Positions 12,450-25,862 of a stretch of 64,000 nucleotides of DNA are shown here, in pieces. The position numbers were made by a program, and so were the translations under genes. Below the pieces are notes generated by a model, which made no database searches, had not been told where the DNA came from, and saw only the letters and a program-made list of their open reading frames with translations. Within the stretch, counting starts at the first letter, position 1. Each line of letters starts with the position of its first letter. Location: contig LLCB01000026.1 of NCBI GenBank assembly GCA_001414345.1, positions 1-64,000 on the forward strand, in the 5' to 3' direction. This DNA comes from Hymenoscyphus infarciens. Its lineage: Eukaryota; Ascomycota; Leotiomycetes; Helotiales; Helotiaceae.

Positions 12450-15400
12450 TTATTAAGAGTAACTAGAATTAGAAAGTATTAATAGAGTTTTATAAATTAA
12501 CTCTTTTATTTAATTCTTATTTAATTCCTATATATTAAGCTATTTAGAGAGGTATTAGAGTAGTCTTAGCTATTTTAAATATTTAGTATAAAAGTCTTTT
12601 AAATAATATAGTAAACCTTAAAAATTATTTATAAGATACTAAGTAGGATCTAAATTATATCTAACCTATTTTACCTAGTATTATAGCTATCTTTTAAAAA
12701 GTCTACTACTAAGTATTTCTTAAACTTCTTATTCTTATATATCTTTAATAATATCTAATAAGAGCTCTAGAGCCTCTTATTCTAATAAGAGAGTGTTTAG
12801 ATCTTTTAAAAGTATATTAAAAGCAAAAATATTATAAATTAATAATCCTTTTAGAAGTTTTAGTCTATAAGAGTATTCTATATAATCTAGTATTTTAAAA
12901 GATCTTATCTACTATTTAGTAAGCTTTTAACTAGAACGATTTATCTTAAGATTCTTAGTAGATAAGTAGACTTTATCTCTAACGTCCTAGTTAATAGCTC
13001 TTTAGTATTAATTTATATTATCCTCTATTCTTTTCTAAGCCTTACTTATATTATTTTTAGCTATCTCCTAAGTAGAGTATATATATTAGGCTAATTTTAC
13101 TACTTTATTATAGTTAAGACGTTCTTAGGGAATAGACGTCTTTAGTATATTCTAGTTCTATAAAGTCTTTAGGTTAAGTCTAAACTTAAGCTAATAAGAG
13201 GTTATACTAATAGATAAGTATAGAAGTGTTATTTATACTCTATCTATTAGAGAGATTAATTCGCTCTAGTTATCTTAGTAGTAGTTTATAAAAGGCCTTA
13301 GTCTCTAATTAATATATCGGTTTATTATCTCTATCTATCTATTTATTTATTTATAATAGGTAGTATTAAGTTTAAGCTTAATATTAATTATTTAATAAAA
13401 TTTAGTCTAAAATAATAATATAAATTAAGGTCTTTAATTAGACGTAATCGATTTAAGATAGTAATTAAAATAGTAAATCTATTAAATAACGAGTTTAGCT
13501 AAGCCTTTAGCGTCTATAGTTAAGTAGTAGAGTATTAATACTAAATCCTTTCTAAGTTAGTTAATAAATACTAGTATAGTGTTAAATCTATATTTATCTT
13601 TTAAAAATAATTTAAAATCTATATATAAATATTATATAAGATAGTCGAGTATAGGTAAGAAGTAAAGAAAGCCTTATTACTTAGTTTATTAAGAATAAAA
13701 GTATTTATAAGCTTAATAATTCCCTATATACTTCTTATAGTCTAAATCTAGTCTAACCTAGTAATAGTATTATACTAATAACTAGTATATCTTTTTTATA
13801 CTTAGATAAGTACTAGATACTTAGTTATAAACTTCTCTAATTAGCTTTATATAGAGTTTAGTATTTCTTTAAATATAAAGTTAATTCTTAAAAAGGAGTA
13901 AATTATCTAGTAAGATAAAGTATTTATCTAGAAGTTTATAATATTCTTTCTAAAAAGAGTATAGATTATCTTCTTTTAACTTTTAAATTATATTTAAACT
14001 TAACTCTAGAATAATATCTATTATATTAAGAGATATAGACTATTCTTATAAAAAGATCTAAGTAAGTTTAGTATTAATTTAAGAGTCTAACTAATTAGGT
14101 CCTAAGAAAGTACGTAAATAGCTATCTAATTTAGCTTAATTATAGGTTTTTAGGTCTTATTTACGTTAGGTTAATATATCTACTTTTTAATTACTCTTCT
14201 TAGACGTGAATTAGATCTAAAAGTTAAAGTCTAATAAAAACTCTATTTATTAGACTTACTTAGTTATAAGTAGCTTAGTTATTATAAAGTATTCTAATAA
14301 TCTATAGTCTAAATATACGTTAATATACTTCTAATATAATATAAGTTTAAAGCGCTATTTCTTAAAAGCTTCTATAATAGTAGATAGTTCTTTATTATAG
14401 ATCTTTTAATTTAATTTATAGTTAACTAGAATATATAAGTAGAACCTAATAGAGTACTAAAAGCTATTATATTATTATAAGAATATACTAGCTATTACTC
14501 CTTCTAAGAAGTCTATTTCTACTTTTATATTATAATTAGAGTTAAAGTAGTATAAGGTTTATATAGTAAGTAGCCTAGTCCTTAGTACTTTAAAGGCTTT
14601 ATTATATTTAGGTGTTTATAAAAACGGCTCTATAAAGTATATTATTATAGTTAGAGGTTTAGCGATTTTAGTATAACTTTTAATAAATTATTTATAGAAT
14701 CTTATAAACCCTAGGTAAGACTTTATACTTATTATAGTATTAGGTTAAACCTAGTTTTATAAAGGCTCTACTTTTTCAAAGTTAACTTTAAGTCCTTTTA
14801 TAGTTAAGATAAATCCTAAATATTTAACTCTAATAATACTAAATTTACTTTTCTTAATATTTATCTAAAGTTCTATTTCTTAAAGCTAATTTAGAACCTT
14901 CCTAACCTATTTCTTATATTCTTTAATAATATTTAAATAAATTAAAATATTATCTAAGTAGGTAATATAGAAGTTATCTAGATAGTTAATTAAGACGTTG
15001 TTTATATAATGTTAATAGATAGTAAAGCTATTATAGAGTTTAAAAAAGAGAATCTTATATTTATATATACTATACCTAGTTCTAAACATAATTATCTCTT
15101 CTAATTTAAAGTCTATTTAGATATAATAGAAAGCTTATCTAATATCTAATTTAGTAAAGATTTTAGCTATTCTTATCTTAGAAAGGAGCTTATTAATATA
15201 AGAGATTAAGTAAGAATTATTTTAAGTTAGAGTGTTTAGCTTCTTATAATTAATATAGAACTATAACTTATTACTATTAGCCTTTTTAATAAAGAGTACT
15301 AAAGAGGTAAAAGAGCTATTACTATTAATAATAAACCTCTTATTTAGATTCTTTATAAGATACTCCTTCGTAGCTTTAAGCTTTATAGTTAACTATTAAT

Positions 15401-17760
15401 ATAAAGGTAAAAAGGAGTTAAGAAGTAGCTTATTTAAAGTAATCTTATAATTATATTCTTAGTAAAGAAGGAGCTTATTAAAAGCTACTTTTAAGAATAT
15501 ATCTTTATAGAATAAGTAATACTTTAAGAGTTAGGCCTATATTAGAGCTCTTATCTTATCGTTATCTTAGAGAGAGGCTAATCTCTTATTAATAACTTAA
15601 TCTAGTTTATAGAGGCTTATTATATAAAATTCTAAATTAGGCTGTTTTATATTATAATATATTACGTTTATACTTATTTTATAGATAAAAGAGTATAGAG
15701 TCTAGCCTTTTGAGGCTATACTAGTAGTTTATAGAGGCTTTAGACTAAAGTTAAATATTAAAATTTTAAAAGGTGTTATTATAGATAGAAATAATAACTT
15801 AGCTATATTTATAAGTCTACTCTTTTTATGTCTTTCTTATTACTAGATAGTATATTCCTTTTAATTTATATTCGACTAGTAATTTAAAAAGGGTTTCTAG
15901 TTCTAGCTAGAAAGAGAAAGTAAAATTTCCTTACTATAGTAGAGAGTTAAGAGGTAATTAGCTAGCTAAGTAATCTAGCTCTTTAAAGGGTTAAGAAGAA
16001 CTTTAAAGTAGTTTAACTACTTATTATTAATAATTAGGTCTTATTATCTAAGATCTAAGATAATAAAGGAGTAGTTAAGAATATAACGTTTATTAATATT
16101 TAGATATAGTTATATAAACTAAGTTACCTAGCTTTTAGTACTATTATTATATCTATAAATAGATACTATATATAGTAATCTCTAAATCTTTAAACCTATT
16201 AACTTAGATAAGTATAGAGCTAGGAGCTAATTTAAAAATAGGTACCTATTTACTCCTATATCTACTAAAGCTTATATTTTAATACTATATCCTTATATAC
16301 TAAGAGTAGTATTTATAGGGAATTGTTTTCCTCTTATAAGCTTAGAAAGATTAAGTTTAGCTAGATTATATTTATATAAGCCTAGGAAGGAATTTTTAGC
16401 TAGGCCTCTTTATTTTCCTTCTAACTTAGCTTAGAGTTAGAGTACTCTTTAGAAGGTTATTCTTCTTTAGGTTAATTATCTATTTTATTAATAGTAAGAA
16501 GATTAAGATAATTAGGTTTAAAATACTTAAGCTTACTATAATAGTAATACTTTATACTAGTAGAGACTTAGTCTATTAATATAGTCTTTAATTTTTTGCT
16601 AATAGAAAATAGTCTAAGAGTTTATAAAATCTTCTAAGATATAGAATTAAGTCTTTATAAGAGTAAGAAGGTTTTTAGAGTAGAGCTAGATAAGGATTAA
16701 AAAGTACTTATCTTTTTAAATAATAAGGTTATACTAATTAGTTTAGTTATAGTACTAGTTATAAATAACTCTATGTTTTAGTACTTCTCTTTATCTAGGG
16801 CTAAAAGATATACTACTATCTTATTAAAATTATAATTCTAATCTCTCTTAGCTAAAGTAAAGCTACTTTAAAGCTATAGTATAATCTTATTCTATATCTA
16901 GTAGAATCTTTCTAACTTTAGTATTCTTCTAAGTATAGCTATACTTAAGAAGCGTACTCTAAAATCTAAAAAAGTTTCTCTTATATAACCCTTTCTACCT
17001 ATTTATAGAGCTTAAAATTTATTTTAAGTATCCTCTTTCTTATAACTAGTTAGAAAGTAGGAATCGAGGAGTTTAATTATATCTTATTAATCTTTAAAGG
17101 CTATATTACTTATATTTAACTTATATTAGAGCTCTAAGTAGTTCCTAGTAAGTTTTATAGTTGTTCTTTAAATAAGAGCTTTATAAGTTTTAGGTATATA
17201 GTAATAGTCGATGTTTACTTAAAGTCTATTATATATAGATATCTTCTATTACTTATAAGTAAGTAAAGTGTTATTATCTAAAGGTTTAATTTTCTTTATA
17301 ATTTTACTTTTAATAGGTTAAAAGGCTTTTAGAGTACTTTTAGGTTATAGGCGTAGAGTAGATTATTATAAGGAAGGAATATTAGAGATAGAGTCTTACC
17401 TCTAATAATAGTTAGAAGAGATAGAAGAAAGTATTTATATAGGTTAGATAAGACTTAGACTATAGTTATTATTTAGTAGTTATTAACTAATTTACTATAC
17501 TAGGTCTAATAATTAGATAATCCGATTATCTTACTCTAAAATTCTCTATTCTTTTTCTTAATCCTTAGCCTCTATAGCTTAGATTATATCTTATATCTCG
17601 TCTATATTAGAGAAGTCCTATTAATCTCTCTAGCTTCTAAGCGTAGAGCCTTTGCCTTTATTATTCTTAGGCTTCTTAGTATTCTTAGAGATATAGTACC
17701 GAGTTAGAGACCTTTTAATAGAGGCTTGACTTTATTACTTAAAGAGAGGCTCTACGCTTA
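12450..17760 (-). pseudogene. Gypsy gag-pol polyprotein, RIP-degraded
   Basis: Read on the minus strand, about 17,350-17,700 gives a Gln/Glu-rich coiled-coil gag-like segment. RT is at about 14,700-15,300, with the YLDD box appearing as YLDN followed by ILI at 14,939-14,965 (D to N by G-to-A), preceded by a second motif-like stretch, NYLDNFYI. The end of the integrase core is at about 13,130-13,470, where the ancestral TAYHPQTDGQTE-type motif and a RLRPFINYY stretch can be made out. Stops are TAG/TAA at former Q/W codons. The order RT then integrase is Ty3/Gypsy. Confidence 0.85.
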
Positions 17761-17765
17761 GAAGC
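17633..17765. repeat. 19-bp perfect inverted repeat in the Gypsy gag start region
   Basis: gcttctaagcgtagagcct (17633-17651) is the exact reverse complement of 17747-17765, separated by 95 bp. It lies just inside the 5' leader/gag of the minus-strand element and is unusually GC-rich for its surroundings. It may be a packaging or leader stem in the element RNA, or an old small inverted duplication. Confidence 0.6.
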
Positions 17766-18178
17766 AGAGCTTAGAAGAGACCTAAGGTCGCTCTAGATTC
17801 TAATATATTAAATGTTAAATTAGAGAGAGAGGTAAAAAGGGAGCGATTTAAGAGTTTTCTAGATAACTGTTTATATTATTAACTATCTAAATCGTATATA
17901 GTAATCCCTATATAGCGAGGGTTATTAGGATTCTTAGGAATACTTAGTATATTCTAATCCCTTAATATATAAGATACGATTTTTACTAGCTATTTATATA
18001 GATACTAAACCCTAGTATTACTAGCTATCTAAGAGATCTCTAGAATCCTAGCTATTTAAGAATATATTATTATAGTCTAATTCTAAGCTAAATCGAAATC
18101 GAAATAAAAAAAAGCGATAATAAGCTTAAAAGAGATATTATAAAGGCTATTACTAGCGAAGAAGAGTTATTATTTTTA

Positions 18179-18673
18179 TATAATAGTATAAAATATATAC
18201 TATAAGAGAAGAGGTATATAAGAGTATATTTAAGACTAAATAACGTAAGTAGATATAAGGCTCTAATATAGAAGAAAATAATAACTATCCCTCTTCTATA
18301 TCGAATATAAACGTCTATATATAAGAGTTTAGAAGCTTCTAAGTTCTAATAATAATAATAACTAAGCTCTATCTAATATAGCTAATACTAAATAATAAGA
18401 GCTAAAAAGCTAAATATATAACCTCTAATTCTTTAGAAAGCTAAATATATAATATCTAAACCTTAATCTCTTCTATATATAAATATTAAATATTAATACC
18501 TTTAGCACTTCGCTTATATAAGTATTAGTTATTCGTAATCTCGGCCTCAGAGATATTAGAGGTATTAGTAGTGTTTAGAGGTATTAGTAGTTTTACGAAT
18601 ACTAATAATTTAGAATAGTACTGTTATATAATAAGTGCTATTATATAATAATCTAGAATAGTATACTATTATA
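18179..18673 (-). repeat. Gypsy LTR, proximal intact copy (495 bp)
   Basis: Intact 495-bp LTR whose alignment to the split copy gives exact element boundaries. Followed by the TSD acttt (18674-18678). On the minus strand it is the 5' LTR. The leader beyond it (18,178 down to about 17,850) is homologous to the leader of the short non-autonomous element at 26,172-26,480. Confidence 0.93.
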
Positions 18674-21200
18674 ACTTTATATATTCCCTTTATACTAAAA
18701 CGTCTAAATTTAAGAGTAAGTTCTTAACTTAGTTAATTAGTCTATTTTATATATTAAGAGCTTCTTTAACTTAATAAGATATAATCTACTTTTATACCTC
18801 TTAAGTAGCCTTTTTATAGGTCTTAGACCTTATAGAAATCGGTTATAAAGGCGTGTTAGTTATAGTTATTCGAGTATATACCCTATATACTAATAGAGTA
18901 AGAACTAGTCTATTTAAGCCTATTATATTATTAATTACTTTAAAGGCTATTTAAAGTACTAAACTTTATAAGAGATAAGGCTCTTATTTATATATAATAT
19001 TATATACTTATTAAATCAGTCTATAGTAACGTTCTACTATACTAATTAAATTATATATCTTAACTAGTATAGTTTTTACTATAGTACCTATTCTAGTAGC
19101 GGAGTATATAAAGTCCTTTCTAATAAAGTTTGTTCTAGTATCTATAATAATATAATTAGAGAGTCTAAGATATATATTAATCTAATATCTTTAAAAGACC
19201 TCTTATATAGTTATTACTTTTATATCTAGTAAAAGGTTACTTACTTAATACCTTATTACTTCGTTTATATAGTATAAGACCGCCTACTTATTAAGGAAGA
19301 AAGTATTAATTAAAATACTATAATTAAATTTAAGATTATTATAAAGAGTAAACTTAAATTAGCTAGACGAACTTCTATGCTTTTAATAGTATTTATAAAA
19401 TTTAGTAAGATATTAAAAGATGCCTTAGTTAATATAATACCTAGCTCTTTCTAGTATACGTTGTAATCTTAGTACTAATAGGTAGCTAAATTACTTATAA
19501 AGTTGTTAAATATTAGATACTCTTATATAAAGTTATATATAGCTTTATCTTAGAGTAGAAAAGGGTATCTAAATCATTATATAATAGAGAACCTTTTAAC
19601 TTCTGTCTCTTTCTAGTTCTCTTAGATAAGTATGTTTTAAAGATTATTTAGAGTAATATTTAAGTTATCTATATTATTAATATAAAGGATAAAAGAGGTA
19701 TTAGATTATACTATATAGAATTTAGCTTTTCTAATTAGTATATTAATTATTATTAATTCTAAAGATAGAGTATATCTCTTACTAAACTAGATATTAAATT
19801 AACTTTTTATATCTTTGTTAATTAGAATGCTTTTAATAAGTCTAATATATATAAGATATTAGTTATATCCTATACTTAACTTTTAAGCTACCTTAGTATT
19901 AATTATTATGCTAAAGAAGTTCTCTTTTATATATTTTTTAGCTATTATTATAAACACCTCCTTTGTAAATTCATATATAACGTTAGAAGTATTATTTAGG
20001 TTATTTAGGTTTTATAGAATATATCTATTAATAGTATGTTTTTATACTAAACTTATTAAATTTATAGTAAGTTATTTAGTATTTAAATTATTAATAAATC
20101 TTATAGAAGTAATATTATAATAGATAACTTTATTATCTAAGCTAGTATTTAATAAGTAACTATCTTCTTTTAATAGAGTAATAGCTTAAAGTGTCTCTAA
20201 TATCTTCTCCTCTTAGGTATTCTAAGTATATACTATATTTATATTATATACCTTTCTAGTATATCTATCTTACTTCTCTTTAAAGTGTCTAGAATTCTTA
20301 TTAGTCTATTTAGCGAAGTAATAGTTTTATTCTTCTTAACTATAATCTTAAGATAAATAGTCGTTCTTTCTATATATATAATATATCCTCTTCTTCTTAT
20401 ATTAATCTATACTACTAAATTTATTTATACTACTATATTGTCTACTTTTATAAAAGTGCTTTTTAGTTATTATAGTTTTATTTATAACTGTCTTTAGATA
20501 GACTTTTATATAAGATTAGATCGAACTTTATAGAAGAGTAATAGTATTAGAAATCGAAGAGTCTTAGAGTAAGGTTAATATTATAATAGTATAATCTAGG
20601 ACTTTTTTATATACTAAAATTAGCTTATTTAAAAACTAACTATTAGTATAAAAGTTAGTAAGAAGAGAAAATCTTAGTAAATTAAGTCTTAATAATATAT
20701 CTTTAAAAGAGCTTAATATTAATACTCTAGATACTTATATTATCTTCTATAAATTAATATTATTCTACTTAGATAATTAGCCTCTTTTATAAAGTTTATC
20801 TTTAAAGTATTATTATATAGATATAAATAAAACTTTAAAAGATTAATTAATATTTTTATTAAAAAGTATAGTATAAAAGTAATTCGAAGCGTTACCTTTT
20901 AGTATAGTAGAGAAGATAAGAGAGTAAATTGCTAGTAATACTCTACTTCTCTTATATATGTTCTTAAATATTATAACTTTAATTATAAAGTTATCTTCTT
21001 TTCTACTATACTTTTAATTATTCTTATATACTTTTATAAGAGTATCTAATATATAAGAGTAGTTTTAACTCTTTTAAAAATTTCGTAAAGTTAACTCTAG
21101 TTTAAAATATACTATATTTATTTATACTAGTAGTCTTCTACTAGAATTATCCTATTATCGATTATATTCTAGATACTTAGAGGTATTATTAAAATCGTTA
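18674..21200 (-). mobile_element. Right part of the oldest retroelement, with Copia-like integrase relic
   Basis: On the minus strand, about 19,020-19,165 gives a degraded integrase core (including TRTNFIRKDF and a SIVERYY stretch), like the retroviral-type integrase of fungal Ty1/Copia relatives. Further integrase C-terminal sequence lies at about 18,690-18,960, down to the Gypsy insertion point. About 19,200-20,400 shows similar decayed coding sequence upstream. The ORF at 19908-20120 is a shadow on the opposite strand. The Gypsy insertion separates this part from 1,761-2,799. Confidence 0.6.
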
Positions 21201-22490
21201 CTACTAATATCTTTACTAAATTAATAGAATATAAAGAAGGAGGTCTAGTTATCTTTTAGTAGACCTAAAAGTTAGATTAGAGGTCTTACTAGATCGCTTA
21301 GGTCTTTCTTTTTAGTTAATAGGATTAAAGTCGTCGAAGGTATTAGTTGTTATTATTATTATATAGTAGATACTTATAAAGCTTTGTCTCTAGCCTTCGT
21401 CTTAGATTAGGTATTTTAAGTAATATTTTCAGCTAGAGGTTACTATTGTTATTATAGTTATTATTACTATAGCTTTTGTTATCTTTTAGTATATTCTACT
21501 ATATATTTATAATAAGATCTAAAGACTTTACTACTAGTTCCTCCTCTTAATATCATAGCTTTTAATTCTTTGTCTAACTACTTAGTTTAGTTAACCTCGG
21601 TAGTAGTATTATATAGTGTCTAAAATATAAGTATTTTATATCTATCTGTCTTAACCTATACACCTCTTCTATAAAGTATCTAGTATAACTTAGTATTCGT
21701 AGATTAGTAGATCTTAGCGAATTTATCTTAATCCTATTCTTTAAAGTCTACTTAAAATTCGTCTTAAAGAAGAAGCTCTTTATTCTCTTCTTTAGCATAT
21801 TCCTCTTCTTATTTAGTAGTAAAAATCGTCTCTTCTGTCTATATTAACTTTAGCTTTAGTACTAGCTTTAAGGCTTGTTTTAGTACTAAAGTTAAAGCTT
21901 CTAAAGTCGTTAGAATTAGTATTAGTATATCTATTATATTTTAGATATTATCGAAAGTCTATTTATACTTTACTTAGTAGGTAAAAGAGATATTAGGTTT
22001 TAGATGAATAGGTGTCTTAGAGAGTATAAATTATCTCGAAGGATAATAGAAGATCGGTATTAGTAATTAGTGCTTTCTATATTAAGAAGCGTTTACTATT
22101 TATTATAAATTTAAATAGTAGAAAGAACTATAATCTATAAAGAGGAGTTTACTAGTAATATCGAGTTTACTTTTATATAAGTATATCTATAGTAGAAATA
22201 TACGAAGTAACTAAGTATCTAATCTATATATCTACTAATTAGTATTAGTATAACTTATAATTATAAAAGCGATATAAAAAGAGTTATATTATTATTTATA
22301 TATATTAAGTAAAGCTAGCTACGATAACTACTTAAGTAGCTCTTAAGCGAGAAGGTTATATATTCCTACGTACGTTATCCCGAGCAGTTACTTACTCTTG
22401 AGTTATATCGATACTAATATATATTATTATTAATAAATAGGTAAAAGAGTTCTTAAAAAGAGAGGAAATTAAGAACTTTTTTAAAAAGCT
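21201..22490. other. AT-rich degraded repeat, unassigned
   Basis: RIP-type sequence with stops in all frames. By position it could be the gag and 5' end of the oldest minus-strand element. It shows no LTR or motif that I could identify. Confidence 0.3.
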
Positions 22491-22524
22491 TAGATTATAA
22501 AAAAAGTAGGTAAATTTAAGCTTA

Positions 22525-23760
22525 ACTTATAACTTATATTAATATTTTAAAAACTTAAGCTTTACTTATCTTTTCTAATTCTATTATTAATTTTAATTTA
22601 TATATTTAATATAAGTTAAAATAGTTAAATTATTAAAGTTATTACTTTTAATAGATAAATTAATTTTATTAAATTAATATAAAATAAAGAAGAAGATAAC
22701 TTATTATTTAATAAAGTAAATTAACTTAAGTTATATTTTAACTTTTTCTAGCTATCTATAATCTTATAATTTATATTAATATTTTAAGAACTTAAGCTTT
22801 ACTTATCTTTTCTAATTCTATTATTAATTTTATTTTATATTATTAAAGCTCTTACTTTTAATAGATAAATTAACTTTATATAAATTAATATAGTATAAAG
22901 AAGAGAATAACTTAATATTTAATAAAGTAAGTTAATTTAAATTACGTTTTAACTCTAACTAGTTATTTATACTCTTATAATTTATATTAATATTTCAAAA
23001 ACTTAAGCTCTAACTAGCTTTTTTAATTCTACTATTAATTTTATTTTATATATTTAGAATAAGTCAAAAGAGTTAGATAAATTAATTTTATTAAATTAAT
23101 ATAATATAAAAGTAAAAATAACTTAGTATTTAATAAAGTAAGTTAACTTAAACTATATTTTAACTCTAACTAGCTATTTATAATCTTATAACTTATATTA
23201 ATATTTTAAAAACTTAAGCTTTACTTACTTTTTCTAATTCTATTATTAATTTTATTTTATATATTTAGTAATAGTTAAGATAGTTAAATTATTAAAGTTA
23301 TTACTTTTAGTAGATAAACTAATTTTATTAAATTAATATAATATAAAAAAGAAGACAACTTAGTATTTAATAAAGTAAGTTAACTTAAGTTCTATTTTAA
23401 CTTTAACTAGTTATTTATAATTTTATAACTTATATTAATATTTTAAAAACTTAAGCTTTACTTACTTTTTCTAATTCTACTATTAATTTTCTTTTATATA
23501 GTTAGTAAGAGTTAAGATAGTTAAATTATTAAAGTTGTTACTTTTAATAGATAAGATTATTAACTTAAGTTACGTTTTAACTATAACTAGCTATTTATAA
23601 TCTTATAACTTACGTTAATATTTTAAAAACTTAAGCTTTATTTAGCTTTTCTTATTCTACTATTAATTTTATTTTATATATTTAAAAAAAGATAAAATAG
23701 TTAAATTATTAAAGTTATTACTATTAGTAGATAAGTTAATCTAAAATAAAGAAGAAGATA
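22525..23760. repeat. AT-rich tandem array, about six units
   Basis: The sequence acttatattaatattttaaa (with variants) recurs at about 22,531, 22,768, 22,979, 23,190, 23,427 and 23,607. Spacings are therefore 237, 211, 211, 237 and 180 bp. Each unit also shares cttaagcttta and a ttctattattaatttt stretch. Units differ mostly by small indels and transitions. No coding content. It looks like a minisatellite inside or beside the retroelement block. Confidence 0.8.
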
Positions 23761-23799
23761 TAAGTATTCTTTAATAGACGTAGAAATTAAAATTATAAT

Positions 23800-24376
23800 A
23801 GCTAGTTAGACTTTAGACTTTTATATTATCTAAAGCGTTATATAGTTTTAGTTATAGAATTTTATAGAGTTTAAACTTCTATATATATATACTCTATCTC
23901 TCTCTATTTTATATAAGACTAATTTATATTAAACGTACTTCTATATATCTCCTCGCTAGTAGTATATAGTTTATACTATTTTATTTAAAGAATTAAATTT
24001 ATACTAGCTAGAGATAGTCTCTTTAATAATATATTCTTTAAGCGCGTTAGTATACTAGTTCGAATTTAAGTTAGCTTAGATTCGAATTAGTTATACTAAA
24101 GATAATCTTTAATAGCTACGATTCTAGAGACTTTATAAATAACTAGTAATATTAGAGTTTAGTATCTATTAGTTAGCTAGTAAAAGCCTATTAAGACTTC
24201 TAATAACTCTCTCTATATAGAGATTACTATATAAGATTTAGTAAAGTCGACGAAATATATTATTATTACGAAAGCTTCTAAATCTACCTTTTACTCTCTC
24301 TCTCTAAAACCTAGCTCTATCTAAAAGTGTTAAGTAACTTTCTTTCTAGAGCTAGTAGATCTCTCTTCTAAAAGGT
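23800..24376 (+). repeat. LTR end plus leader fragment of the Gypsy-related family
   Basis: 23,800-23,985 resembles the 3' half of the family LTR and ends in a cgctagtagtatatag/tatactatt stretch. 23,986-24,300 matches the leader after the complete copy's 5' LTR (26,172-26,520) and the Gypsy leader. It shares the ctagctagtaaaa and ctaataactctct segments. The C-rich tract is absent here. Confidence 0.5.
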
Positions 24377-24709
24377 TATAATAGCCTACTCTTCTATATA
24401 GCCGAGATTATATAATATATACTATATATATAAGGTTTTAGTAGTTATTATTCTTATATTATCTAATTTAGGAAGATTATATACGTCGAGGCTTTTAGAT
24501 AGCTTTTAGATCTTTTAATCTCTTTTATATTATCTAAACTCTTTTTATATTATCTAAACCTCTTATATATAGCTATTTACTCTTCTATAGTTAGAAAAGA
24601 ATAGTTTATCCTTTTCTTTAATATTAGAGCCTAGTATTTATATACGTTATTCAACTAAATATACTTCTATATATCTCTTTAATAGTAGTATATATTTCGT
24701 ACTATTATA
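24377..24709 (+). repeat. LTR copy of the same family (333 bp)
   Basis: Starts tataatagcctact and ends tttcgtactattata, the same termini as the LTRs at 25863 and 28024. It shares with 1569-1640 the longer variant start (tatatagccgagatta). It is heavily RIP-mutated. Confidence 0.65.
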
Positions 24710-25862
24710 AAGGTTCTCTAAATCGAATATAAACGAGATATAGAGAAGAGAGGTATAAAATCAAAGAATAAACGATTAGTTAGCCGAGATAGATAAAATT
24801 ATAAGCGAACTTTAAAGTTAATAACTTACTCTACTAAACTCTCTCTAATCCGACTCTTCTCTATAACTTAGACTTCTTTTAGCTAAGAGCTACTATCTCT
24901 AATATCTTCCGAAAGTCTACTATCTAATATAATACTAAAAGTATTATAAAGATAGATGAAAAAATAATTATACTAGAGAAACGTTTATCGATTTTTAGAT
25001 ATTACTTTTCAAGTATAGCTATACTTAGAGAGATACTAGAGTTAGAATAGTTCTACTAAAAGGTATTAGAACTATAACTTCGTCGATAATAGCGAATCTT
25101 TACTAACTGTTTATAGTACTACTTCCGAAGTAGTATATAAAGAAGAAAACAAGCTCTTATAGAGTACTCTAGTTTAGACCTAAATTGTAGAGAGAATAAG
25201 GTAGCCTATTTAGCTTAAATAATATAGTTTATATAACTACGTCTAAACCTAGATATCGTATCTATAACTGCTTCTTTATTATCTCGGACTTTAGATAGTA
25301 AAACTTTAACTTTTAGTAATAACTTATTAACTAGCTGAAACTCTACTAACTCTCTACTTTTATAGAGTCTTACTTTCTTTACTACTAGTAGAGCTAGAAG
25401 TTTTATTTGAATTTAAATCAGATATTAATCGATATACTCTCTATTAGAATAAAACAAAATAGAAGTAAGCTCTTAGCTAAGTTATTACTATTATCTCTCG
25501 ACCTTTTAGTTCTAACTTTACTCTAAATACTCTCCGACCTATAAGATAGCTCGGACAGACTTATACTCTTTTAGCGAATACGAATACGAATGCTTGCTTT
25601 TAATATAAAATAACTAGAACAAAGTCTCTTTTTAGTAAGTATCTACGAATAGAGTCGGTTACGATTTAGACTCTAACTAATAGCTTATTAAACGATTTCA
25701 ATAAAATAATAATACTATAGTACTCGATTTAGCCTCGATAATATAGCGAAGACTTAGAATATATCTTTTTTAAAAGAGAGAGATATAATAGCTAGCTGTC
25801 TTAAATAGCTAAGATTACGTACTATTTAGGCTTTAGACCTTTATATTAGCTAAATATGTTTT
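24710..25862 (+). mobile_element. Copy B of the non-autonomous element (internal part and start of 3' LTR)
   Basis: Internal sequence is homologous to copies A and C but more AT-rich. An LTR start (tataatagctagctgtc) at 25794 is cut at 25862 by insertion of copy C, and its remainder is at 28338-28525. Copy B lacks the leader and C-rich section. It is bordered on the left by the 24377-24709 LTR. I found no matching TSD for it, so its outer limits are tentative. Confidence 0.5.

Larger units (their letters stand above)
2800..18673 (-). mobile_element. Gypsy (Ty3-type) LTR retrotransposon with nested Copia insertion
   Basis: The element is bounded by two 495-bp LTRs. The right one is intact (18179-18673). 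The left one is split into 215 bp (2800-3014) plus 280 bp (10797-11076), which sum exactly to 495. It is flanked by a perfect 5-bp TSD, acttt (2795-2799 and 18674-18678). Without the nested Copia element it is about 8.1 kb. Coding direction is minus: the RT catalytic stretch is at 14,939-14,965 and the integrase C-terminal part is at about 13,130-13,470. All frames are broken by RIP-type stops. Confidence 0.93.

Noticed and set aside
19908..20120. 70-codon hydrophobic plus-strand ORF
   Set aside because: It lies antisense to the degraded pol region of the oldest minus-strand retroelement. The Leu/Ile/Phe content follows from AT-richness.
22525..23760. CRISPR-like array
   Set aside because: Units of 180-240 bp diverge throughout and have no short direct repeats with unique spacers, and the genome is eukaryotic.
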